Made by a program: the position numbers and the translations under genes. The notes under the pieces are model-generated. The model had not been told where the DNA came from. It was given only the letters and a program-made list of their open reading frames with translations, and made no database searches. Below, one piece after another: positions 18,831-26,862 of a DNA stretch of 64,000 nucleotides. Numbering within the stretch: position 1 is the stretch's first letter; every line of letters begins with the position of its first letter. The stretch is from Bacillus sp. FJAT-49711 (GTDB taxonomy: Bacteria; Bacillota; Bacilli; Bacillales; Bacillaceae_C), in the NCBI RefSeq assembly GCF_018343715.1, contig NZ_JAGYPL010000003.1:627784-691783 (forward strand). The letters are read 5' to 3'.

Positions 18831-18847
18831 TTTTCTCCTCCTTATCT

Positions 18848-19735
18848 CTATAAATAAACATTGTCTACTGCCCTTTGCTTATCCTCAGCACTACTATTGA
18901 TGTAAAAGCGATACAAGGTATCAACAGAACTATGTCCAGTTAATATTGCTAAGGTTTTCGGGTCTACTTTCCCTTCTTTTAATAAATTGGTACAAAATGT
19001 ATGTCGAGCCATATGTGGTGTCACGATGTATTCAAGCTGAGCTTGCTTACTATACTTTTCTAACACTTTATTAATAGCCAGCCTTGTTAAAGCTCCCCGT
19101 TGGCCTTGAAGCAGTTTTTTTGATTTTACATCTGGTCTGGCTTCAAAATAATCTCTAATGGCAGAAACCACATTTGTATTTAGATTGATTTTTCGCACCT
19201 TGTCGCCCTTTCCATTGCGTATTAATACATAACTATAATTGTTTTTTCCATTTCGCTCGGTAAGATGCATATCATCTATTTCTAGTGAAACCAATTCGTT
19301 ACATCTTACACCCGTTCCAAAAAGCAAATAATAAATCAGTATATCTCTCTTGTTTCCAGATGCTTCAATTGTTCTCTTTAGTCGATATTGTTCCTGCTTT
19401 TCGACAACCTTCACTTCATAATCTAATTCAATATTATTTTTCTGAAGCACTTTTTTTAGATCTATCTCCGTATTGCAGATATTTTCGCCACACAAAAACT
19501 GCTGAAATCGAACAACGCTCTTTAGCTTACGATTGATACTTGTTACTTTTAACTTTTTATTGAAATTCAAGTATTGCCGATATTCCCGAAGATCAGTTTC
19601 CGTGATAGTCTCGGTATTGTATCCAATGGTATTCAATAACCATTCCTTAAACTGCTGAATGTCCTTTTGATACGCTTGAATGGTCAAAGGGCTTTTCCCA
19701 TCTTTATGCAACCGCTGAATAAACTCAGATAACAT
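18848..19735 (-). CDS. tyrosine recombinase, first gene of the tns operon
   Basis: The 295-aa protein has a SAM-like N-terminal core-binding domain (FIQRLHKDGKSPLTIQAYQK) and a full catalytic set: Arg in GTGVRCNELVSL, Lys in GKGDKVRKI, HxxR in TPHMARHTF, His in LTGHSSVDTL and Tyr in RFYINSS. I chose ATG 19735 because AGGAGGAAAGAGAAC precedes it; an upstream start lacks such a site. It is XerC/D-like in length. It ends 17 bp before tnsA, so it is most likely co-transcribed with the transposition genes. A role in resolving cointegrates is inference. Confidence 0.9.
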   Translation of the reverse strand: MLSEFIQRLHKDGKSPLTIQAYQKDIQQFKEWLLNTIGYNTETITETDLREYRQYLNFNKKLKVTSINRKLKSVVRFQQFLCGENICNTEIDLKKVLQKNNIELDYEVKVVEKQEQYRLKRTIEASGNKRDILIYYLLFGTGVRCNELVSLEIDDMHLTERNGKNNYSYVLIRNGKGDKVRKINLNTNVVSAIRDYFEARPDVKSKKLLQGQRGALTRLAINKVLEKYSKQAQLEYIVTPHMARHTFCTNLLKEGKVDPKTLAILTGHSSVDTLYRFYINSSAEDKQRAVDNVYL

Positions 19736-19767
19736 GTTCTCTTTCCTCCTATGCTTTTTGGGAACGC

Positions 19768-19847
19768 AAAAAGGCGTTACTGCCAAGGGTCAAAATTCTA
19801 TCTTTTTTTTAAGATAGAACCACAACCCAAAAGCAATAACGCCTTTG
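19768..19847. repeat. long inverted repeat upstream of the recombinase
   Basis: Outer arms AAAGGCGTTA / TAACGCCTTT (19770-19779 and 19837-19846) and inner arms TTCTATCTT / AAGATAGAA around a six-T centre form one long imperfect palindrome of about 36 bp per arm, with further matches (TGC, GGGT) between. The inner part has the 9-6-9 layout of a Xer-type core site. Read on the minus strand the outer stem is followed by TTTTT, so it could instead be an attenuator or terminator ahead of the operon. Confidence 0.7.
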
Positions 19848-19968
19848 ATTTCCATATATTTATGTCTATAATTCTATTATAGTTACAATTTTTTGATTAT
19901 ACAAGGCCATTATTACAATGTAACGAAAACTACAATGAAAATAATTTTAGGAAACGGGAGATGGAAAA

Positions 19969-20829
19969 GTGAATATTAGTGAATTGAATTATTCAACAGT
20001 GAGAATAACGTCCCAATTAAAAAACGGAATTAGTACCGGAACTGGTTTTATCATTAGATTTGCTGAACAAAACAGAGATGGACAATACCTAAGTGTTCCA
20101 TCAATTGTTACTAATAAGCATGTTATTGAAGGTGCTATTGAAATTACAGTAAGATTCCACGCTGCTGATATTAACGGCAAAAGAATAAACTCTCACTGTG
20201 AATTTACGGCTCCAATTGATAGCTTTTTTATGCATCCTGATCCTAATGTCGATTTGTGTGCAATGCCTATTGCTAGTTTATATATGTTAGCAGAAAAAGA
20301 TAATATTAAGCCATATTATTATGGCATTAGATTGCAACAAATACCGACGAATGAACAGCTGCATAACTATTTCCCTGCTGAAGATATTATAGTTATTGGC
20401 TATCCCAACGGTATTTGGGATGAAGTTAATAATTTCCCGATTTTTAGAACAGGCACCTTAGCTACTTCACCCGCTGTTGAATATAAAGGTCAAAAGGAGT
20501 TTCTAATTGACTGTGCAATCTATCCCGGTTCAAGTGGTTCACCTGTTTTATCTGTTAAACAATTATTTCACAAAGAAACTTTTGAACCCTTCACTTCTGT
20601 GAAATTATTAGGTGTAGTTTACGCTACTTATCAGCATACAGTACAAGGTGATTTAATTATCAAAAATATACCTACAAATATAAATACCCCTATTCCTAAT
20701 CATTTGGGCTTGGTTCTTAATAGCACAAGAATTCACGAACTTAATAAACTGATTACAGACTATTATGCGGATGTTTCCGATGAAGATATTTACTTTGCGT
20801 TAGGTACAAAAAAGAAAAAGAAAGATTGA
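19969..20829 (+). CDS. trypsin-like (S1) serine protease
   Basis: The protein of 286 aa starts with GTG after a GGGAG site. The triad is visible: His in VTNKHVIEGA, Asp in PNVDLCAMPI and Ser in YPGSSGSPVLSV. There is no signal peptide and no PDZ domain, so it acts in the cytoplasm. Stand-alone cytoplasmic trypsin-like proteases occur in defence islands, where they can be effectors; no partner can be assigned here. It is divergent from the tns operon. Confidence 0.85.
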   Translation: MNISELNYSTVRITSQLKNGISTGTGFIIRFAEQNRDGQYLSVPSIVTNKHVIEGAIEITVRFHAADINGKRINSHCEFTAPIDSFFMHPDPNVDLCAMPIASLYMLAEKDNIKPYYYGIRLQQIPTNEQLHNYFPAEDIIVIGYPNGIWDEVNNFPIFRTGTLATSPAVEYKGQKEFLIDCAIYPGSSGSPVLSVKQLFHKETFEPFTSVKLLGVVYATYQHTVQGDLIIKNIPTNINTPIPNHLGLVLNSTRIHELNKLITDYYADVSDEDIYFALGTKKKKKD

Positions 20830-21087
20830 AAGATTTAAACCTGTTTGGTTAATATACCGGTAGTATTTTGCAACATTTAAAAAAACTGTGATGTAAAATA
20901 CAACCCATAACATAATCTCTCTTCATAATTGTCAGTTATGTAGCAAGTTTAGACCCGAATTGCATCGAAAAGTCCTCGAATATGTAAAACAAGAAAAATA
21001 AATCTCGATACATAACTTTTTAAGCAAATTTTTCATCAATTTCCACATAGCTTCATACATAAAAAAGAGGGATAAAGGATCTTCCCT
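20830..21087. other. intergenic stretch without gene
   Basis: AT-rich sequence between the protease and the four-helix-bundle genes. An AAAGGG...CCCTTT-type hairpin near 21066-21096 could end the minus-strand pair. I see no further gene. Confidence 0.4.
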
Positions 21088-21459
21088 TTACCCTCTACTA
21101 GCATTCTTCTTTCTGTTTAACATCCCGAAAAAACCGTTGAACAATTTCACCAGTTCTAAAGAAAGCATTACAATTCTCTTTTCACTTTCCCCCATTTCAT
21201 AGCGTCTCAACATTGGCATCAATTTTTGAAAAGCCTCTTTACTACGATTGAGCTTCTTATATTTGTTTTTCACGTTAATTTCAGTAGCAGCCAAAGCAAT
21301 ACTTCTTGGAATTTCCGTTGCCATTCTACGGATTAGTAGACATTCTTTCCAGCCAATTTCATTTTGATTTTGTTCAGTCCAATCTAATACAAGTTGTGTA
21401 AACCTAATTGCCTGCTTGTATAGATTTAATTTACGGAAAGAATCTACTTCTATTGTCAT
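21088..21459 (-). CDS. four-helix-bundle protein (S23/Avd-like), second copy
   Basis: The 123-aa all-helical protein (SFRKLNLYKQAIRFTQLVLDW, ECLLIRRMATEIPRSIALAA) has the layout of the 'four helix bundle protein' family related to 23S-rRNA-intron proteins and the Avd accessory protein of diversity-generating retroelements. The usual Arg/Ser-rich third-helix motif is RRMATEIPRSIA. It is separated by 2 bp from its paralogue upstream. No reverse transcriptase is nearby, so a retroelement role is not supported. Confidence 0.75.
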   Translation of the reverse strand: MTIEVDSFRKLNLYKQAIRFTQLVLDWTEQNQNEIGWKECLLIRRMATEIPRSIALAATEINVKNKYKKLNRSKEAFQKLMPMLRRYEMGESEKRIVMLSLELVKLFNGFFGMLNRKKNASRG

Positions 21460-21461
21460 AT

Positions 21462-21869
21462 TTACTCCTCCTCACTCGATTCATTCTGTTCAAGTATCTT
21501 ATCAATTTCCTGAATCTTTGCTAACAGCAGCCCGAAAATTATTTCTGCATCGTCATCTAACTTTCGATACTGCTCTTGTGTGATGTAGTTCAGGATTCTT
21601 GCTAGATCTAAGAAACTTTGACATTCTGCGATACTTCCAAGGGCTGTATTGAAACGATCCCTTTCTTTTCCGTAATAGTGATTTCGAAATCCCTCGCTGA
21701 AATTGGCGGCTACGCTGGTTGAGGCACGACGCAACTGATCACACATGTTGTATCTCTCAATATCAGGAAAAGCCTTTACGATAGAATAAATCTCTTTGCT
21801 AAATCTCAATGCTCTTTTGTAGACCTCTTGATTTCTTGGATTAGATATCTGTCTTTTTGTTTGTTGCAT
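21462..21869 (-). CDS. four-helix-bundle protein (S23/Avd-like), first copy
   Basis: The 135-aa protein matches the family better than its neighbour: VYKRALRFSKEIYSIVKAFP, DQLRRASTSVAANFSEGF and AECQSFLDLARILNYI are the conserved segments. These proteins form pentameric or dimeric helical assemblies and some bind nucleic acid. The pair forms a two-gene operon. Two diverged paralogues in tandem may form a hetero-oligomer; that is a guess. Confidence 0.85.
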   Translation of the reverse strand: MQQTKRQISNPRNQEVYKRALRFSKEIYSIVKAFPDIERYNMCDQLRRASTSVAANFSEGFRNHYYGKERDRFNTALGSIAECQSFLDLARILNYITQEQYRKLDDDAEIIFGLLLAKIQEIDKILEQNESSEEE

Positions 21870-21968
21870 AATTTCATCACTCCTTGAATTTCTTGTGTTT
21901 GAATTGGAATTGTTTCTTATTGATTTGAAGTTTTCAGTTCAGAGGTATTTTCGGAGTATTACAGGGAC

Positions 21969-22196
21969 TTACGTGGATTGAGCAGAATCATAATTCTGTT
22001 GCTCTCTTTTTTCATTCAAATAGTGGTTCATGAGGATTGTTTCAGCTTCGCTGAGATTTTCCATTTCTTGAATCATCCAAGCCTTCCCTTCATCTGCTAG
22101 CTGAACTAACTTTGATTGAATATCAAAAATACTGAAGGAGACTAACTCCCTAAATTCTCTGTATTCCATCTGAGTTCTGGCTACTGCTTCATTCAT
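21969..22196 (-). CDS. small hypothetical helical protein (75 aa)
   Basis: Begins MNEAVARTQMEYREFRELVS and is helical and charged throughout, ending in a Ser/Gln-rich tail. A GGGGGTG stretch stands just upstream. It may belong with the four-helix-bundle pair that follows on the same strand. No family recognised. Confidence 0.55.
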   Translation of the reverse strand: MNEAVARTQMEYREFRELVSFSIFDIQSKLVQLADEGKAWMIQEMENLSEAETILMNHYLNEKREQQNYDSAQST

Positions 22197-22337
22197 TATT
22201 TTTCACCCCCCAATAATATCATTATAGATCACCTCTTGTATTAGATTAAAAAATGGATGTTCTAGGTGGTCTTATATATGTTTTGTGGGTTGGACGAATA
22301 GTTCCTTGGTCTAGCAGGGTTGAGTTATCACAATGCT

Positions 22338-22816
22338 TCACAAGACTTTATTGCAACATTCAAGGAATTCGTTCACTTTTGTCAATAAAACTTCCTTTTC
22401 CACTTTTGATGAATTCTGTTCTTCTGAAAAATGACGGCTCATTATACTACTCCAATCATTGCTATGACAGCGGGTTTCTTCTAATATAGTTTCGAAAACT
22501 AGAAGTTCACCTTTAGAAGTGACAAAGATCTCTTTTTTATCCACCCTAAAATAATTTTTCTCATGGACACACGTCTCTCCCACAGCAAAAATTTGGCATC
22601 CACTAAGAATGTCATTTTTTTACCTTTGTAAAATTCAAATACATTATATTTTCGATCTTGCCCAATTGCCTTTTTATAAATCGGCTCAAATTTAACAAGA
22701 ATTAGAAGTTTTTCGATTGCACCATCAAGAGTATCTGCTGGCATACAGATATTCTTTAATTCCTCTGTTTTTGTAACAAATCCTAAAATTGCTGTTTCTG
22801 ATAACTCGTACATCAT
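22338..22816 (-). pseudogene. hypothetical gene interrupted by a frameshift in an A7 run
   Basis: The first frame starts MMYELSETAILGFVTKTEEL after an AAGGAGAACG site. It runs into unlikely sequence after EFYKGKK, whereas the other frame continues naturally (NDILSGCQIFAVGETCVHEK, then DKKEIFVTSKGELLVFETIL) to a stop at 22338. One added A in the seven-A run at 22615-22621 joins them into one protein of about 159 aa. It may be a true mutation, slippage, or a sequencing error. Function unknown. Confidence 0.65.
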
Positions 22817-22819
22817 GTT

Positions 22820-23110
22820 ATCGTTCTCCTTTTTTAGTTGATACTCCCATAATAGTTTTTTTTCAACTATACATAGTTTTTGAGGTTCGAGCTTGTCTTA
22901 GTTTGTTTAACCAATAAAATCCTTTCTTCCAATTAGTCAAATCTAGTGCCATCTAATTAATGAAAGAACTGAAAGAAATTAAACAAAAATTGCTTAACAT
23001 ATGATTTTTTATGAAATCTTAATACTTACTCGAACAAACTTTTTATGATTTTTTCTTATATTTCCTACCTTTTTGCATAGCATAAATCGTTCAATCAATA
23101 AAATGAAAAG
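22820..23110. other. AT-rich region upstream of parM-like gene
   Basis: No gene is seen. In type II partition systems the centromere (parC) lies at this position as short direct repeats bound by ParR. I see only loose repetition (GATTTTTTATG and GATTTTTTCTTA about 23003-23055) and no clean iteron array. Confidence 0.35.
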
Positions 23111-23122
23111 GACGTGGTAGAC

Positions 23123-24094
23123 ATGAAAGATCAAATTTTTATTGCCGTAGACTGTGGCAAGCATGGGAGTAAGGGAATCGCTAAATACAAAGGGATTACC
23201 TATATGACAACCTTTCGCACCAAAATGCAACAAGTAAAGAGGTTGGGAGTAGATATTCAACCAAACTCATTCTTAGTGGAATTAAATGGGGATGAATATC
23301 TGCTTGGAGAAATGGTTAGCGAAGATTATGTGGATTACTCCTTAAACAAAGCCTCCCTGATCCATCAGATCTCCATATACACCGCCATTGCCCAACTTCT
23401 CCAAAAGGCAAACGCCCCTACAAATGTAGACATCCGCTTAGCTGTCAATGTTCCAATCAACACTTACAAAGATTCTGTTCAAAAAGAGAAGTTTAAGCAA
23501 ATGGTGGAAAATCATAAACGTACCATCCATTTTATGGTCAACGGAAAAGCATATTCGATTGATTTGACCGATGTCACAATAGTTTTTGAGGGTATGGGAG
23601 AAGTTTATGCGAAGCCAGATAAGTACAAAGAGAAAAATACAATCATAGTTGATTTAGGTGGGTTAAATACGACGTTTTGTACGTTCAAAGGAATACACCC
23701 CTTAATCAATACCATGATTGTATCGGATTTAGGCATCAATATTCTAAAGGGGAAAATCGGGAAAATTATCAACGAACATTATGGGCTTTCTGTTTCATCC
23801 GATGATTTGGAGCAGGTTTTACGAAGTGGTTATTTTGCAAGTAAAGGAGAAGTTTACGAAGACAGTAAAGTGTTTATCGAGGAAATCAAGTATGAACATC
23901 TACAGCAAATTATTCGGTTTGCGAAGAGTCGGGGGTATACCTTCAACATGAGCGACATCCACTTTGTTGGTGGCGGTGCAATCACTCTAAGAAGATACCT
24001 CAAACAACAATTTCCTCATGGAGTCATCATGGATAATCCTCAATACTCCAATTGCCTCTCTTTCCTCAAAATTTTAGAGGTCAAATATGGCTAA
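23123..24094 (+). CDS. ParM/StbA-like actin-family partition ATPase
   Basis: The protein of about 323 aa has the actin-fold nucleotide motifs: phosphate-1 (VDCGKHGSKG), phosphate-2 (IVDLGGLNTTFC) and adenosine motif (HFVGGGAITLRRYL). ParM-type proteins form filaments that push plasmid copies apart. ATG 23123 is preferred because AAAAGGA precedes it at about 10 bp. It overlaps the ParR-like gene by 8 bp. A plasmid partition gene in a chromosomal island suggests plasmid descent or an extrachromosomal phase. Confidence 0.9.
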   Translation: MKDQIFIAVDCGKHGSKGIAKYKGITYMTTFRTKMQQVKRLGVDIQPNSFLVELNGDEYLLGEMVSEDYVDYSLNKASLIHQISIYTAIAQLLQKANAPTNVDIRLAVNVPINTYKDSVQKEKFKQMVENHKRTIHFMVNGKAYSIDLTDVTIVFEGMGEVYAKPDKYKEKNTIIVDLGGLNTTFCTFKGIHPLINTMIVSDLGINILKGKIGKIINEHYGLSVSSDDLEQVLRSGYFASKGEVYEDSKVFIEEIKYEHLQQIIRFAKSRGYTFNMSDIHFVGGGAITLRRYLKQQFPHGVIMDNPQYSNCLSFLKILEVKYG

Positions 24095-24368
24095 TCTAAG
24101 GTTTACGATTAGCCTCCTTCCAAATGACCAAGATTTGATTCGATTTATCGAGGTAAAGAGGAGAACTCAAAGTCTTAGTGCTTATGTCCGGGAATTAATT
24201 CGAAAGGATATGAGTGGCAACAAAGAAATCCCCAATCTTGAAGAAATTTACGAGTATGTAGAAAAGAGACTTCAGGAAAGTGGATTTGCTATAAAAGACG
24301 TTGCAGAAGATCAAATGAAAGAGATTGTAGATGAAGTGGACAAAGAATTGATTTTGAATCTATTTTAA
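24087..24368 (+). CDS. ParR-like ribbon-helix-helix partner
   Basis: The 93-aa protein starts MANLRFTISLLPNDQDLIRF, an MetJ/Arc-type beta strand and two helices (RRTQSLSAYVRELIRKDM), followed by an acidic helical tail. That is the layout of ParR adaptors, whose N-terminus binds the centromere and whose tail contacts ParM. Overlap with the ParM-like gene supports one operon. Confidence 0.8.
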   Translation: MANLRFTISLLPNDQDLIRFIEVKRRTQSLSAYVRELIRKDMSGNKEIPNLEEIYEYVEKRLQESGFAIKDVAEDQMKEIVDEVDKELILNLF

Positions 24369-24371
24369 GAA

Positions 24372-24415
24372 AAAGGATGGTTCCCATATACTGGTACCAT
24401 CCTTTCTTTTTTACT
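24372..24415 (+). terminator. terminator after the partition operon
   Basis: AAAGGATGGT and ACCATCCTTT form a 10-bp stem with a 14-nt loop, followed by CTTTTTTAC, directly after the ParR-like stop. Confidence 0.85.
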
Positions 24416-24463
24416 CTTAATATACTGTACTAAAAATGTTATAAAATAAGCGTCTTTTTTTGA

Positions 24464-25612
24464 TTATAGAGCTGTAACTAACTCTTTAAATGACTCTTTC
24501 TTAGTGCCTTTTAGGTTTTCTAATTGTAACTTTGCTATTGGTGGAATCGAATCATAATCTATTCCCGCAAAAGTTTTAAGTATAGCATTAAATACTATTT
24601 TAGCACCTTCAGGAGGTACAGCCATACCTATTTGTTTCCTTACCGCTTCTTTGCTACCCAAAAACATAAAATCATCAGGGAAAGTCTGGAGTCTTGCTCT
24701 TTCACGATTGGTTAATGCTCTATTCTCACTCCAATGATACATGTGGGTTCCACCACCACCGCTACCTGTAACAGTATAAGCTGGTCTAGTAGGATCTAGC
24801 CTTTTATAAATCGAGCTTAACCTAGCACCTTTTACATTCAATCGAAGTTCTTCAGGTATACCTAAATACCAAGCGTTTTCCCCTGCCGGTATATAACTTA
24901 GCATTTCTTGAACTTTTTTGGTATGTTTGGGCATTTCATGGTTTGGTGCATCCTCTGGAATTGGTGGCTCCAAAATAGCTTCACGAGAAGTTTTATAATC
25001 TGTTGAAGCCAATGTTGTTGGTGCAGGAACTTTAAATTTAATACCTTTTTCATATAGATCATTTCGAATTCCTACAATAATAATCCTATGTCTAGCTTGT
25101 GGAACACCATATTCTTCAAATTTATACAAATGAGGAGTTAATTTATATCCTGCCTCTTCTAGTTCAGTTAAGATTTTTATAAACGCATTACCTTCATTCG
25201 CACTTTGAAGTCCACCCACATTTTCAGCAACAAAGAATTTAGGTTTATATAATTTTAAAACCTTGACACCATAAGAATACAACGGACCAAAAGTTCCCTC
25301 TAATCCTTTCTTTTCACCTACATTCGAGTAATCGTTGCATGGGAACCCAAATGCAAAACAATCTATATCACCTAATATTGATTTATCTCCAATTGGTAGA
25401 TTTTCAACTGGCCCAACATGAACCGACTCGTCATTTTCGTCACCACAGATATTAAGTCCATATGTCTTACAAGCATTGCTATCATAATCATTTGACCACA
25501 AATGTTCTATTTTCCACTCTTCCCCAGTTTCCGGATGAACAAAGCCTGCATTTTTGGCACCTAGAGAAAGACCACCTGGGCCATTGAATAGTTCTCCCTT
25601 TAGAAATTTCAT
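24464..25612 (-). CDS. DNA (cytosine-5) methyltransferase
   Basis: The 382-aa protein has the ordered C5 motifs: I (LFNGPGGLSLGAKNAGF), IV with catalytic Cys (FGFPCNDYSNVG), VI (VAENVGGL), VIII (VPQARHRIIIVG), IX (NRERARLQTFPDDF) and X (IGMAVPPEGAKIV). The PCNDYS form differs from the more usual PCQxFS but keeps the Pro-Cys. It protects the host from the restriction enzyme encoded on the same strand. Recognition sequence not predictable. Confidence 0.95.
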   Translation of the reverse strand: MKFLKGELFNGPGGLSLGAKNAGFVHPETGEEWKIEHLWSNDYDSNACKTYGLNICGDENDESVHVGPVENLPIGDKSILGDIDCFAFGFPCNDYSNVGEKKGLEGTFGPLYSYGVKVLKLYKPKFFVAENVGGLQSANEGNAFIKILTELEEAGYKLTPHLYKFEEYGVPQARHRIIIVGIRNDLYEKGIKFKVPAPTTLASTDYKTSREAILEPPIPEDAPNHEMPKHTKKVQEMLSYIPAGENAWYLGIPEELRLNVKGARLSSIYKRLDPTRPAYTVTGSGGGGTHMYHWSENRALTNRERARLQTFPDDFMFLGSKEAVRKQIGMAVPPEGAKIVFNAILKTFAGIDYDSIPPIAKLQLENLKGTKKESFKELVTAL

Positions 25613-25852
25613 AAGATGTTACATCTCCTAAAAACGAATATTTGTTCTTGCATATATCTATGCTATTCATTATACACCTTTTCTACTAATTTTGCAGCTT
25701 AAAAGTTTTTAATCGAAATACTCTTTCAAAAAAAAGCCGAAATATACTAGGCTACAAGATAAATGTATATTTCAGGCTTTATAATTTAATTTTATATTTA
25801 TTTGTGTCTCTGTAATTTACTCCATTGATTTTACAGGTTACTGTAACTACGC

Positions 25853-26768
25853 TCAATCAACAAGATTTCCCTCGACCTTAGCACGAAACCCCCATGTAAA
25901 CACTGTGTTTTCTGGTTTTACCCTTTCATCACTTTTTATCGTCCAAGTCGTTGGATGAACAGGGACTCCTTGAGGAATATGCTCACACAAAGTAAATCGT
26001 ACTGGCTCATCTTTAATGTCTGGTGTTATAGGTAAGTAAAAAGTAATAATTTTCAACCCATAAGTAAAACGAATCAGGTAAGGATACTCTTTAGATTCAT
26101 CTGTTGCTGTTTTGAATACTTCCAAAATAACATTTGCATAACCGTTACCTTTTACAAAAGCAGTATCCATATAAAGAGGGAAGATATCAATTTTGCCCAA
26201 CAACCATTCAGGAACGTAAGCAACTAATGCTTTATCTTCATCCTCTAGGAGAGCCCATGCCATGTGAGTCAAAGTCTTACATATATCTGAAGGTCTATAT
26301 GGTGGAGGATTATTTATTGTAAACTTCATCACTTTTTCATTATCTTTTTCTTCAATTTCAAAGACACCTTCATTTTCCAATACATCAACTCTAAGGATAT
26401 CATTATCTTGATTCTTCTCTAAAATTGACTGTTTTCCTTTTTGTTTATACTTTGGTAAACCAGATCCAGGCCGTTTTTTTGCACTAATGAATATTCTGTC
26501 GAAGGTTAAATAGTTTATTAGTTCATTTTCATAATAGCTCATTTTTTCATTACAACTATCACATTCATTTAAATAAAATAATGTACGATTCCCTAGACCG
26601 GCAGGTATCACATGTGCATCTTTTTTAAAGGACACTTCGGGACGCTTCCTATTACAAAAAATACAAGACTCTATACTTCTGTCCCCCACTAAGTCTCTAT
26701 CATCGCCTAAGATATCATGAGGATAAAAAAAGGAACTATAATTTTCATAATGTTCATCACTGTGTTTC
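25853..26768 (-). CDS. HNH-type protein in the restriction cluster
   Basis: The N-terminal region has CIFCNRKRPEVSF, DAHVIPAGLGN and CDSCNEKMSYYE: two CxxC pairs around a His, the zinc-bound HNH fold. I prefer the GTG at 26768, which has GGAGG at the right distance, over an ATG at 26833 without one, giving about 304 aa. It may be a second nuclease, or a helper of the neighbouring AlwI-like enzyme. The C-terminal two thirds match nothing I know. Confidence 0.65.
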
Positions 26769-26862
26769 ACTTTATAAGAACCTCCAATGATTATAACTAT
26801 CCTGCACCACCCGAACAGTAATCGTTGCTTCATCTTACAAATATTTTCATATTCGTTGCTTT

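Noticed and set aside
21088-21869. Diversity-generating retroelement
   Set aside because: The Avd-like proteins have no reverse transcriptase or template/variable repeats nearby.
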